Assembly: GCA_963205105.1 (NCBI GenBank)
Contig: CAUJJW010000199.1
Coordinates: 1-34,914, forward strand
Direction: 5' to 3'
Length of the DNA stretch: 34,914 nt
Source: Verrucomicrobiota bacterium
GTDB lineage: Bacteria > Verrucomicrobiota > Verrucomicrobiia > Limisphaerales > CAIMTB01
The translations under genes and the position numbers were made by a program. The first letter of the stretch is position 1. Each line of letters begins with the position of its first letter. The notes beneath the pieces were generated by a model. That model was not told the origin of the DNA. It saw only the letters and a list, made by a program, of their open reading frames with translations, and searched no databases. Below are positions 15,618-26,100 of this stretch, piece by piece.

Positions 15618-18600
15618 ATGAATGTTCGTCGTCTCCTCCTTCCCCTTCTCGCTGCGGCCTTCCTCCTGCCCGTGCTCGCTCAGGGTGCCACCCTCGTCCC
15701 CACGGGCTCCACCTGGCGCTGGCGCCCAGGCACCAACGAAGCGTCCGCTCCCATCACCGCCTGGAGAAACCCGGACTTCGCCGATACTCAGTTCCGCAGC
15801 GCGCCCGCGCCCTTCTGGTACGGCGATCCGCTGCCCGACGGCACCCGCATCACCGGCATGCAAAGCCAGTACGGCTCCGTGTTCCTTCGAACCACCTTCC
15901 TGGTCACCAACCGCACCGAAATCGGCGGCCTCCGAATGGGAGCCTTGGTCGACGACGGTTTCGTGGCCTGGATCAACGGAACCGAAGTGCTCCGGGTCAA
16001 CATGCCCGGCGAACCCGGCAGCGCCGTCACCATCGCGACGCTCGCCAACAACGCCACCGAACCCGTCGCCTTCACCACCTACCCGCTCCCAGCCCCATCC
16101 CCGTACCTTCGCTCCGGATCCAACGTGCTCGCCGTCCAGGTCTTCCAGAGCAACATCGCCAGTAGCGACCTCGGCTTCGACGCTTCTCTGGATTCCATCC
16201 TGACGGAAACCATCCCACCCAGGATCCTCCGCGTCGATCCGCCTCCCGCCAGTTCCATCACCAGTCTCACCACTCTCACGGTGACGTTCTCCGAACCCGT
16301 CACGGGCGTTGTCGCCGCCCACCTGCGCGTCCAGGGCATCGGTGCCACCTCCGTCACCGCGATCGATGATTCGACCTACGTCTTTTCCTTTCCCCAGCCG
16401 GCGTACGGCACGGTCTCCCTCACCTGGCATCCAGCCCAAACCATCACCGACCTCGCCGAACCGCCCAATCGCTTCAACCCCGCCGCCCCCGACGCGACCT
16501 GGTCCTACACGTTGATCGATCAAACACCGCCCCGGATCGACGGTTCCTCACCCGGCGCCAACGCCAAGGTCCGGTCCCTGACCAACGTCTCGATTCTCTT
16601 CAGCGAACCCGTCCAAGGCGTTGACGCCACCGACCTGCTCATCAACAACCGCCCTGCCACCAGCGTCACGGCCGTCGCCGCCAGCCAGTACATCTTCTCC
16701 TTCCCCGAACCCGCCCCCGGCACCGTTCAGCTCAATTGGTCCACACCCCACGGCATCACCGACCTCGCGCCAACTCCCAATCCCTTCGCGGGCGGTTCCT
16801 GGACGTATCGCCTCGACCCCAACGCCACCGAGGACCTGCCCTACATCAGCGAGTTCATGGCTTCGAACACCCGCACACTTCGGGATGAAACGGGCCAGTA
16901 CTCGGACTGGATCGAGATCCATAACCCCTCGGAATCGTCGCTGAACCTCGACGGCTGGCACCTCACCGACAACGCCAACAACCGGGACAAATGGAAATTC
17001 CCGGCCACCACCATTCCCGGGGGAGGATTTCTCGTCGTGTTTGCCTCCGGCAACGACCGCCGTGTTCCGGGCACCGCCTTGCACACCAGCTTTCAGCTCG
17101 CCGCCGGCGGTGAATACCTCGCCCTGGTCCATCCCGACGGCACCACCGTCGCCAGTGAATTTTCGCCCGGATTTCCCCAGCAGGTGCCCGACGTCTCGTT
17201 CGGCATCGCCCAGGTTGCCGTGGGCGATATCTGGGAGCCCAGCGCCCGCGACGTGTACTTCACCCGCCCCACCCCCGGCGCCGCCAATCTGGGCGGCAAC
17301 GCCGTCCCGGGACCGCGCATCGAGGAGGTCCTGCACACCCCCAACGTGCCGTTGGACCACGAAAACCTCGTGGTGACCGCCCGCGTCGCCGCGTCGTTCC
17401 ATCCCATCGCCAACGTCAACCTGCGCTACCGCATCATGTTCGGCGCCGAGGTCACCACCCCCATGCGCGACGACGGCACCCAGGGGGACGGCGCGCCCGG
17501 CGACGGCGTCTACGGCGCGATCATTCCCGCCACGCTCTCCACCAACGGGCAGATGATCCGCTACGCCATCGCCGCCACGGATGTGAACGCCAACGCCTCC
17601 CGCTGGCCCCTCTTCACCCAGCCCACCGCCACCGACGAATACCTCGGCACCATCGTCCAACCCGCCCCGATCTCCAGCAAACTGCCGGTGTTCCATCTCT
17701 TCGTCGCGCCGGGCCAACTCGCGGGTATCGATTCGGAAAGCGGCGGCCGGGTGTCGTTCTTCTACGACGGGGAGTTCTACGACAATCTGTACATGGAACT
17801 GCGCGGCAACACCTCGGCCGGGCTCAACAAGAAGTCGCACCGCCTCGAGTTCAATCGCGGTCGCGAACTGCGGCACGCCGGCCCCGGAGGCAGGACCCGC
17901 CGGTCTTCCCTGCTGGCCGAATACCTCGACCCCGCCTACCTGCGCCAACACCTCTGCTTCTGGTTCCTCAATCAGATCGGTGTCCCCGCCCCGTTCCATT
18001 ACCCGGTCCGCGTCGAGATGAATGGCCAGTTCTACCAACTGGCCTTCCACAACGACGTCATCGGCCGGGAACAGGTCGAACGCATGGGCTACGACCCGCG
18101 CGGCGCCCTCTACAAGGCCGTGGGCAACCTGACCCCCGACTTCGCCAGCACCGGCGTGTTCCAGAAACTCGAACCCGAAAACGACCCGTCGCGCACCGAC
18201 TACCTCCAGCTCGCCAACGGCATCAACGAAAGTTCCTCCCTCACCGTTCGCCGCAACACCGCCTTCGACCTGCTCGACCTGCCCCAGGTCATCAATCACC
18301 TCGCCGGCACCCGGTGGTGCGCCGAAAACGACGATGTCTGGGCCAACATGAGCCTCTATCGCGACACCTTCGGCGACGGACTCTGGCGCAACATCCCCTT
18401 CGACATGAACGCCTCCTGGGGCCAGCTCTACGGCGGCAGCAACCCCCTCGAAGCCACCGTGGATTCCTCCAAAAGCCACCCGCTCTACGGCGGCTCCGGA
18501 ACCGAAGGCAGCTTCAACCGGCTCTACGATGTCATCATCCAGGTGCCTGCTACCCGCCAGATGCTCCTGCGCCGACAGCGCTCCATTCTCGACCAGATGG

Positions 18601-21413
18601 TGCAGCCACCCGAAACCCCGGCCAATCAACGCATCCTCGAGAATTACATCCGCCAGATGACCAACCTCATCTCCACCGAGGCTCACCTCGACCGCGCCAA
18701 GTGGGGATCCTCCCCGTGGGCCCCGGGCAAGACGTTCAGCGCCGGCGTCGGCGATCTTCTGAACCAGTTCGTGGGACCGCGCCGGCGCCACTGGTACGTC
18801 ACCCACTCCATCACCAACACCGCCCGCCCCATCGGCATCACCTCCGCCAGCAACGCCGGCATCCCCCTGCCACAACCGACGAACGCTTCCCTCACCGTCG
18901 CCGCCGTGGAGTTTAATCCCGCCTCGGGCAATCAGCTCCAGGAGTTCGTCGCGCTGAGCAACAGCACGCCATTCGCCCTCGACATCTCAGGATGGAAGCT
19001 CGCTGGCGGCGTCCAGTTCACCTTCCGTCCAGGCACCGTCGTCCCCTCCAACTCCGTCGTCCATGTGTCCCCCGACGTCCGCCAGTTCCGCGCCCGCACC
19101 ACCGGACCACGCGGCGGTCAAGGCCTGTTCGTCGTCGGCCCTTATTCCGGTCAGCTCTCCGCCCGCGGCGAATCGCTCACGCTCCAGAATGCGCTCGAAC
19201 AAATCGTCACCTCCCACACCTACGCCGGCGCCCCCAGCCTCGTTCAACAGTTCCTGAGAATCACCGAACTCCAGTTCCATCCCACGCCGTTGCCCGGGAA
19301 CCCTACGCCCCCCGACGAATTCGAGTTTCTCGAACTTAAGAACATCTCCGACTCCGTCACACTCGATCTCGCCGGAGTCCGCCTGACCGGCGGCATCGAG
19401 TTCACCTTCACCGGCAGTTCCATCACCCAGCTGCTCCCGGGCGCCAGAATCCTGGTCGTCCGCAACCCGGTCGCCTTCCAATCCCGCTACGGCAGCGGGC
19501 TCCCCGTGGCCGGGGCCTACACCGGCCAACTCGACAACGGCGGCGAACGCCTTCAGCTGCTCGACGCCGCCAACGAGGAGGTGCTCGACTTCTCCTACGC
19601 CGACCACTGGCATCCCCTCGCCGATGGGCTCGGGTTCTCGCTGGTCGTTGTCGATGAACACGCCGAACCCGACGCCTGGAACTCAGCCTCCCAATGGCGC
19701 CTCAGCGGGGTCCTCAACGGCACGCCCGCGCTGCCCACCGAACCACCCCTCCCCAACCTTCCCCCGATCCTCATCACCGAAGCCCTCACCCGCGGAAGTG
19801 GTGCCCAGAACCAGGACGCCATCGAACTCCACAATCCCACGCCGCAACCCGTCGACATCAGCGGCTGGTGGCTCTCCGATGACCCCAAGTCACCCGCGAA
19901 ATTCCGCATCCCGTCGGGAACCGTGATCGAACCCCGCGGCTACCGGGTGTTCGATGAATCCCAGTTTGGTTCGGGCGCCTCCGGGTTTGCCCTGGGCGCG
20001 GATGGCGACGACGTCGCCCTGTTCAGCGCGGACGCCGCCGGCAACCTCACCGGGTACCTGCACGGCCACTCGTTCGGCGCGGCGGAGGACGGCGTGACCT
20101 TCGGCCGACACGTGAGCTCGGAGGGACGGGAGCACTTCGTCGCCCAAATCTCGCCAACCCTGGGCACACCCAACGCCGGACCCCGAATAGGTCCGGTGCT
20201 GGTGAACGAAATCCACTACCATCCATCCCAGGCGCCGCTTGCGGGATCCCCGGACGAAGCCGCATTCCTGGAACTGTTCAACAACTCGCCCAATGCCATC
20301 AGCCTCTTTGCCCCCCGCCAGCCCGACATCTCTTGGAGACTCCGCGGTGGAGTCGACTACGACTTTCCACCTGGCGTAACTCTTGCCGGCTTCGAGTTGG
20401 TCCTCCTGGTTGGCTTCGATCCCACCGACACCGCCAAGGCTTCCACCTTCCGCGACCTTCACGACCTCAGCCCGGGTACCCGCCTCTTTGGGCCTTACGT
20501 CGGCCAACTCAGCCACGCGGGACAGAACGTCGAACTTCGCAAACCCACCCCGACGCTCGGCGAAGGAATCCCGTACGTGGTCGTCGACCGGGTGGATTAC
20601 ACCGACTCAGCCCCTTGGCCGATCTCAGCCGATGGCTCGGGGCACTCGCTTCAACGCACGCGTCCGGAGCTTTTCGGAAACGACCCGGCGCACTGGATCG
20701 CCGCGCTCCCCACCCCGGGCGCGGCGACCCTCCTCCCCATCGTGCCCATCACCTTCGTGGCGCAACCCACCAGCCAGACCGTCCTGCCAGGCGACGCCTT
20801 CACCCTCAGCTTCGCCGTCACCCCCACCGCCTCCCTGCCGCTGGACATCCGTTTGCGACGCAACAACGTCGTTCTGCCCGCCAGCCCTACCACCGCCTTC
20901 ACCAGCGATTCACACGTGTTCTTCCTGACTCTGAACGGCACCAACGCCGCCCCACCCTGGACCGAATACGCCTTCCTCGTGTCCAATGCCGACAACCCTG
21001 CCGGCGTCCTCTCCGCCACCGCCGTCATCACCTACGACACCGACCTGGATCAGGACGGCCTCCCCGACGCCTGGGAGCGAAGACACTTCGGGAATCTCGA
21101 TGCCACGCCTGATGCCGACTCCGACACCGACGGCATGAGCAACCGGCAGGAATCCATGGCCGGCACTCATCCCGCCGACCCCGCAAGCTCCCTTGACCTC
21201 AGCGCCAATCTGGAAAGCGGTCTGATCAAACTCCGATTTCTCGCCGCCCCTCAAAAGACGTACACGGTCGAGGTTGCCGATGATTTCGCCCGTCCTTCCT
21301 GGCAACGGTTCGCAGACATTCCTGCCAACGAGAACGATCGGGCCATCCAGGTGATCGACCCCACTCCCCGGCAACAGCGCCTGTACCGGCTGGTCACCCC
21401 GCGCCAACCGTAG
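15618..21413 (+). CDS. Giant secreted CotH-kinase-like protein with five lamin-tail domains
   Basis: A signal peptide (MNVRRLLLPLLAAAFLLPVL, cleavage near AQGA) starts at ATG 15618; the frame extends 50 codons further upstream without coding character. The 1931 residues contain an N-terminal beta-sandwich (about 22-190), two Big_5-like domains (near 197 and 300; PPRILRVDPP and PPRIDGSSPG, each with FSEPV), and a lamin-tail domain (about 408-560). A CotH-like domain follows (about 687-1007; LYMELRGNTSAGLNKKSHRL, RVEMNGQFYQLAF, WRNIPFDMNASWG), then four more lamin-tail domains (about 1092-1670; pattern FLELxN followed by LxGWxL). It ends with a calcium-binding D-x-D-x-D-G stretch (about 1807-1855) and a YTVEVADDFARPSW ... 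RLYRL tail. CotH of Bacillus is a secretory protein kinase; here the usual second acidic residue of W-D-x-D reads Asn. The role on the cell surface is inferred. Confidence 0.9.
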   Translation: MNVRRLLLPLLAAAFLLPVLAQGATLVPTGSTWRWRPGTNEASAPITAWRNPDFADTQFRSAPAPFWYGDPLPDGTRITGMQSQYGSVFLRTTFLVTNRTEIGGLRMGALVDDGFVAWINGTEVLRVNMPGEPGSAVTIATLANNATEPVAFTTYPLPAPSPYLRSGSNVLAVQVFQSNIASSDLGFDASLDSILTETIPPRILRVDPPPASSITSLTTLTVTFSEPVTGVVAAHLRVQGIGATSVTAIDDSTYVFSFPQPAYGTVSLTWHPAQTITDLAEPPNRFNPAAPDATWSYTLIDQTPPRIDGSSPGANAKVRSLTNVSILFSEPVQGVDATDLLINNRPATSVTAVAASQYIFSFPEPAPGTVQLNWSTPHGITDLAPTPNPFAGGSWTYRLDPNATEDLPYISEFMASNTRTLRDETGQYSDWIEIHNPSESSLNLDGWHLTDNANNRDKWKFPATTIPGGGFLVVFASGNDRRVPGTALHTSFQLAAGGEYLALVHPDGTTVASEFSPGFPQQVPDVSFGIAQVAVGDIWEPSARDVYFTRPTPGAANLGGNAVPGPRIEEVLHTPNVPLDHENLVVTARVAASFHPIANVNLRYRIMFGAEVTTPMRDDGTQGDGAPGDGVYGAIIPATLSTNGQMIRYAIAATDVNANASRWPLFTQPTATDEYLGTIVQPAPISSKLPVFHLFVAPGQLAGIDSESGGRVSFFYDGEFYDNLYMELRGNTSAGLNKKSHRLEFNRGRELRHAGPGGRTRRSSLLAEYLDPAYLRQHLCFWFLNQIGVPAPFHYPVRVEMNGQFYQLAFHNDVIGREQVERMGYDPRGALYKAVGNLTPDFASTGVFQKLEPENDPSRTDYLQLANGINESSSLTVRRNTAFDLLDLPQVINHLAGTRWCAENDDVWANMSLYRDTFGDGLWRNIPFDMNASWGQLYGGSNPLEATVDSSKSHPLYGGSGTEGSFNRLYDVIIQVPATRQMLLRRQRSILDQMVQPPETPANQRILENYIRQMTNLISTEAHLDRAKWGSSPWAPGKTFSAGVGDLLNQFVGPRRRHWYVTHSITNTARPIGITSASNAGIPLPQPTNASLTVAAVEFNPASGNQLQEFVALSNSTPFALDISGWKLAGGVQFTFRPGTVVPSNSVVHVSPDVRQFRARTTGPRGGQGLFVVGPYSGQLSARGESLTLQNALEQIVTSHTYAGAPSLVQQFLRITELQFHPTPLPGNPTPPDEFEFLELKNISDSVTLDLAGVRLTGGIEFTFTGSSITQLLPGARILVVRNPVAFQSRYGSGLPVAGAYTGQLDNGGERLQLLDAANEEVLDFSYADHWHPLADGLGFSLVVVDEHAEPDAWNSASQWRLSGVLNGTPALPTEPPLPNLPPILITEALTRGSGAQNQDAIELHNPTPQPVDISGWWLSDDPKSPAKFRIPSGTVIEPRGYRVFDESQFGSGASGFALGADGDDVALFSADAAGNLTGYLHGHSFGAAEDGVTFGRHVSSEGREHFVAQISPTLGTPNAGPRIGPVLVNEIHYHPSQAPLAGSPDEAAFLELFNNSPNAISLFAPRQPDISWRLRGGVDYDFPPGVTLAGFELVLLVGFDPTDTAKASTFRDLHDLSPGTRLFGPYVGQLSHAGQNVELRKPTPTLGEGIPYVVVDRVDYTDSAPWPISADGSGHSLQRTRPELFGNDPAHWIAALPTPGAATLLPIVPITFVAQPTSQTVLPGDAFTLSFAVTPTASLPLDIRLRRNNVVLPASPTTAFTSDSHVFFLTLNGTNAAPPWTEYAFLVSNADNPAGVLSATAVITYDTDLDQDGLPDAWERRHFGNLDATPDADSDTDGMSNRQESMAGTHPADPASSLDLSANLESGLIKLRFLAAPQKTYTVEVADDFARPSWQRFADIPANENDRAIQVIDPTPRQQRLYRLVTPRQP

Positions 21414-21436
21414 CCAGGGCTGATTCAGTTGGATCT

Positions 21437-21583
21437 CACGCGGAGACGCAAAGACGCCAAGAAGGACCGTTTGAAAGAGGCTCGCGTCCGGAAGGATTTG
21501 CTAACCCAAGGGTGTGGGTGCCTGGAAGGTTCACAATCCCGCCCTGTTTATGATTTTTCTTGGCGTCTTTGCACCTTGGCGTG
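21437..21583. repeat. Imperfect 27-bp inverted repeat in the CotH/SYLF intergenic gap
   Basis: The left arm at 21437-21463 ends GCAAAGACGCCAAGAA. The right arm at 21557-21583 is its inverse, with 23 of 27 positions matching and a 93-bp spacer. Arms of the type CACGC-AAAG-ACGC-CAAGAA recur in many bacterial genomes as dispersed repeats. Both flanking genes converge on it, so it could form a hairpin in either transcript. Confidence 0.8.
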
Positions 21584-21628
21584 AACTCCACGGATTTCAT
21601 CGGAATCGGTGCGCCTTGGTGACGCGTA

Positions 21629-22183
21629 TCACTTCTCCGAGACCGGGGTGAACTTGAACTTTTGACCGCCCACGCTCGCCTCGGCCATCAGCCCGCGGTT
21701 GGCCAGGGTGAACACCATCACGCCAGCCACGTATTTCGCGTTCTTCGACACCCCTTCCGCGGCCGCCACCGCGCCCACCTGGGCCGTCATTTCAAACCGG
21801 CTGTCCTTGAACTGCGACAAAGCCTCCGCGTTCTCAAACAGGATCAGCTCCGAAAAGGACTGGCCGCCGATCTGCGCACCCACCGTGACCTGCGACATCT
21901 TCGCGCTTCCGACCAGCTTCCCCTTTTCGAACACCAGCCCGCTGCCATGCGCCCCGCCGATCACGAACCCGCCCTTCCCGGCATTCGGGAACACCGCGTA
22001 CCCCGCCGCCGCCTCGATCAGGGATCCAATGCCGGAATCCGCCTTCTTGAAACGTTCCAACGCGGCTTGGACGTCGGGTTTGAGCTTCTCCACCTCCCCA
22101 TCCGAGGCGCGGACCACCTGCCCACCCATCCATCCCGCCAGCACCACAGCAAATGCCCATCGAACCACAGAGAACGTTTTCAT
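21629..22183 (-). CDS. Exported SYLF-domain (YSC84-like) lipid-binding protein
   Basis: The 184-residue protein has a signal peptide (MKTFSVVRWAFAVVLAGWMG, cleavage near VVRA). The rest is a single SYLF domain (about 45-184). Typical features are AAGYAVFPNAGKGGFVIGGA, then GSGLVF and SQVTVGAQIGGQSFSELILF, and a C-terminal SVGGQKFKFTP. SYLF domains bind phosphoinositides in eukaryotes; in bacteria they are periplasmic or outer-membrane associated with unclear roles. It is divergent from the sigma factor gene with 107 bp between the start codons, so the two may share control sites, though I see no clear promoter. No Shine-Dalgarno is visible. Confidence 0.9.
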   Translation of the reverse strand: MKTFSVVRWAFAVVLAGWMGGQVVRASDGEVEKLKPDVQAALERFKKADSGIGSLIEAAAGYAVFPNAGKGGFVIGGAHGSGLVFEKGKLVGSAKMSQVTVGAQIGGQSFSELILFENAEALSQFKDSRFEMTAQVGAVAAAEGVSKNAKYVAGVMVFTLANRGLMAEASVGGQKFKFTPVSEK

Positions 22184-22290
22184 GAGGAGTTACCCAACAC
22201 GGAGACTCGGTTTCCGTCAAACGCGGACCGGCTGGGAATCTGCCATTGCCACCCCCGCATCCCTTCACCAACCTCTCATGACGTCCCTGC

Positions 22291-23037
22291 ATGAATCGTC
22301 CGTCAGAAGGCCAGAATCCAGAAGGCACCGGTCGGTTCGGCACGACCCATTGGAGCGTCGTCCTTCGGGCCGGTGACCCGCAGGCACCCGATGCCCATGC
22401 CTGTCTGACCCACCTCTGCCAGACCTATTGGTACCCCCTCTACGGCTGCGTCCGCCGGCATGGTTACTCACCCGCCGATGCCCAGGACCTGACCCAGGCC
22501 TTCTTCGCCAAGCTCCTCGAAAAGGATCAGATCTCACTCGCCGACCCCGCCCGTGGCCGGTTCCGCACCTTTCTCCTGCGTTCCCTCGAAAACTTCCTCC
22601 GCACCCAACATCGCGATCGAAACACCCAGAAGCGAGGCGGCGGTCGCGAGATCATCTCCTGGGACGCCCGAACTGCCGAGGAACGCTACTCGGACGAACC
22701 GGTCGAACCCAGCGCACCCGACGCCCTCTTCGAACGCCAATGGGCCAACACCCTCCTGGAACAGGTGCTCCGCCAGCTGCGCCTGGAGTTCGCCGCTTCC
22801 GGCAGAATCGAACTCTTCGACGCCCTCGAACCCCACCTCTGGGGCGATGACACCGCCACCCCCTACGCGCAGATCGCCCCGCCGCTCGAAATGACCGTCG
22901 TCGCCGTCCGCGTCACCCTCCATCGCCTGCGCCATCGCTTCCACGAACTGTTCCGCACCGCCATCCTCAACACCGTCAACGACCCCGCCGACGCCGACGA
23001 CGAACTCCGACACCTGCGTCAAGTGCTCGCCGGGTGA
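22291..23037 (+). CDS. ECF-type RNA polymerase sigma factor of the kinase-associated kind
   Basis: The 248-residue protein redirects RNA polymerase. Region 2 is visible at about residues 43-80 (YWYPLYGCVRRHGYSPADAQ, DLTQAFFAKLLEKD), and region 4 with its helix-turn-helix at about 191-222 (PYAQIAPPLEMTVVAVRVTL, HRLRHRFHELFR). The linker between them is unusually long and charged (RTQHRDRNTQKRGGGREI ... RYSDEPVEPSAPDAL). The family start THWSVVLRAGD is typical of sigma factors found beside Ser/Thr kinases in Planctomycetes and Verrucomicrobia. The kinase gene begins 86 bp downstream on the same strand. By analogy with kinase-linked ECF groups, phosphorylation may replace an anti-sigma factor; that is inference, as no anti-sigma gene is adjacent. 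Confidence 0.9.
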   Translation: MNRPSEGQNPEGTGRFGTTHWSVVLRAGDPQAPDAHACLTHLCQTYWYPLYGCVRRHGYSPADAQDLTQAFFAKLLEKDQISLADPARGRFRTFLLRSLENFLRTQHRDRNTQKRGGGREIISWDARTAEERYSDEPVEPSAPDALFERQWANTLLEQVLRQLRLEFAASGRIELFDALEPHLWGDDTATPYAQIAPPLEMTVVAVRVTLHRLRHRFHELFRTAILNTVNDPADADDELRHLRQVLAG

Positions 23038-23123
23038 GCGCTTTCTCCCCCCAGGGACCAGGCCGACCACCAGACTCCACCCGGTAACGCCGCGCCTGAA
23101 ACCGAGTAAGACCCGGGACAACC

Positions 23124-26100
23124 TTGGACCAGGAACCCTCCGATCGTACGAGCGTCCGCAGCTGTGGCCGTTGCGGCGCACCGCTGCGTCGGCATGCCTT
23201 CGGAAGCGTCTGCGGCCGATGCATGATCGAGTCGGCTTCCTCGTTCAAAACCCCCGCCCCACCCCTCGCCACCGAACCACCCCAGCCCGATCCCGTCGAA
23301 GTGTCGGAGGTCCCCTTCGGTGACTACATCCTCGAGAAGGAAATCGCCCACGGCGGCATGGGAGTCGTCTACCGCGCCCGACAGCTCAGCCTCGACCGCA
23401 TTGTCGCCATCAAACTCCTCCTCCTCGGTCGGCACGCCAGCCAGGAAAGTCTCCAACGCTTCCGCCGCGAAGCCCAGTCCGCCGCCATCCTCCGCCACCC
23501 CAACATCGTCGCCGTCCATGAAGTCGGCCAACACGACGGACAACCCTTCATCGCCATGGAGTTCGTCGATGGCTCCAACCTCGCCGATGTGGTGCGGCCC
23601 GGCCCGCTCCCGCCCCGCATCGCCGCCGACCACGCCCGAACCATCGCCGTCACCGTCCAGTTCGCCCACGCCCACGGCGTCCTCCATCGCGACCTGAAAC
23701 CGTCCAATATCCTCGTCGATCCCCTGGGACAGCTGCGCCTCACCGACTTCGGCCTCGCCAAACGGCTCGACGGCGGATCGGACCTCACCGAAACCGGCCG
23801 CCTGCTCGGCACCCCCAACTACCTCGCACCCGAAGCCGCCTCCGGCCGCAACCACGCCGTTGGCCCGCCCGGCGATATCTACGCCATCGGCGCCATCTTC
23901 TATGAACTCCTGACCGGTCGCCCCCCCTTCCTCGCCGAATCGATCCAGGAAACCTTGCTCCGCATCCGTGACACGGACCCCGTCCCACCCCGCGCCCTCA
24001 ACCGGGCCATCCCCGTCGACGCGGAAACGATCTGCCTGAAGTGCCTCGATCGGAATCCCCAGCAACGCTACCCGACCGCCGACGCCCTCGCGGAGGAACT
24101 GAGTCGATTCCTCGAGGGAAAACCCATTCTCGCCCGCCCCGTCACCCGCGCCGAGAAGGTCCTGAAATGGGCTCGCCGACAACCGCTGCTCGCCGGTGCC
24201 TCGGCCACCATCCTGCTCGTCGTGGTCGCCCTGATCACCACCCTCGCTGTCGCCAACTTCCGAATCGCCCACGCCAACCACACCACCCGGCTGCACGCCG
24301 AAGAGAACCGCCGTCAACTCGCCAATCTGGAGGCGCAAACCGCCAACCATCTCGCCTTCGACGGCGACACTTTCGCCGCCCTCCCCTGGCTCGTGGATGC
24401 CCTGGAACTCGCCCAAGGCCATCCCCACGAGGAAGACGCCCACCGACGCCGCATTGCCACCTTCCTCCAAGGCAAACCCCAGCTGGTTCAGGTCGGTTTC
24501 CACGACGCCTTCGTTCTCGGGGTCTCCTTCAGCCCTGACGGTTCGCGCGTGCTTTCACACGCCGAAGACCGCTCCGTCCGCATCTGGAAGTCCGATTTCC
24601 ATTCCGAGTCAAACGCCCAAAACACCAACCTCCCGGTTCTCGTCCACCAACACCCCGTCCTCTTCGCCCGTTTCACACCCGACGGACGACAGGTCGCCAC
24701 CCTGACCTCGGACTCAGCCCTCCATTTCTGGGACCCTGAGCTGGGGACCGAAACGGTCGAACCCATCGCTCTCCGACCCCCAGGAGGCGTCTTCGATCTC
24801 CATCCCACCGGCCCCGACATCGTCGCCATTCTCACCAACGGAGTCCGCATCGCCTCAGCACCCTCCCTGCTTCCCAACGGCCAACCCGTCGCCGAGGGCA
24901 TGGATGTCTTCATGGCTCGATACAGTCCCGATGGAAAGTGCCTCAGCCTGGTCACCACCGACGGCCGGATTGTGCTCTGGGACACCGCGTCGGGTCGCAT
25001 GCGCGACACCGTCATCCGCGTCGAGGGCCGGCCCAGCGTGGTGATCTTCAGCGCCGATTCCCAACGCATCGCCGCCGTGATTCCACGCAACCATGCCCGG
25101 GTTTGGGACGCCACCACCGGCGCACCCATCACCCCGCTGTTGATCCATTCCAGTTCGGTCTATTCCGCCCACCTGAATTCCAACGGAACCCGCCTGGTCA
25201 CCGCCGAATGGAATTCCGCCGCCCACCTCTGGGATGTGAACACCGGCTCCAGGATTGGCGGCCCCCTCGCCCACAGCGGCGGTGTTCGCCTGGCCCGCTT
25301 CAGCCCCGACGATCAATCCTTCGTCACCGCCAGTTGGGACACCACCGTTCGCCTTTGGGACGCCGACACCGGCGCGTCCCGCCATGCCATTCTCCATCAC
25401 GCCGGATTCTCCCTCAGTGCCGCGTTCAGCCCCGACTCAAGACTGATCGCCACCGCCAGCCAGGACACCGCCGTCCGCGTGTGGCGCCTGCCCCCGCAGG
25501 ATCATCAGCTCATCCTGAAGCATGGCTCCGGGTTGAATGTCGCCCGCTACAGCGCCGACCAGAGGAGCATCCTCACCCCTTCCTGGGACGGAGCCGCCTA
25601 CCTCTGGAATCGGGAAACAGGTTCGCTCCGCGCCAAATTCCCCCACCCCAAAGGCCTCTCGGATGCCCGCTTCGCTCTGAACGACACCCATATTCTCACC
25701 TCCTGCTACGATGGCATCACACGCCTCTGGCGTTTCCAGCCTTCCCCGGAAGTGGTCTTCACGGTCACCAACAAATCCGCCATCGAGGCAATCGCCCTGA
25801 GCCCGGATGGCTCCGCGTTTCTCACCATGGATGATTCCGGAAACGCTCGCATCTGGCGCACCCAGGACGGCCAACCCGTCACACCCCCCATCACCCACTC
25901 CGCCGGCATCTTCTCCGGCACCTTCAGCCCGGACGCCCGCGTCGTCGCCCTCATCGATCGCGACGGAAACGCCAGGATCTGGAACGCCACCAACGGCCAG
26001 CCCGCTGGCCCCGTGCTGGCTCACCCGACCCCGGGCTACAGCGTTCAATTCAGTCACGACGGCCAATCGCTTCTCACCAGCCACGGCGGCGACGGCACCA

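Noticed and set aside
16548..18875. Minus-strand open frame of 775 codons opposite the CotH gene
   Set aside because: Gly/Val/Glu-rich low-complexity shadow of the plus-strand gene, which has clear lamin-tail and CotH motifs.
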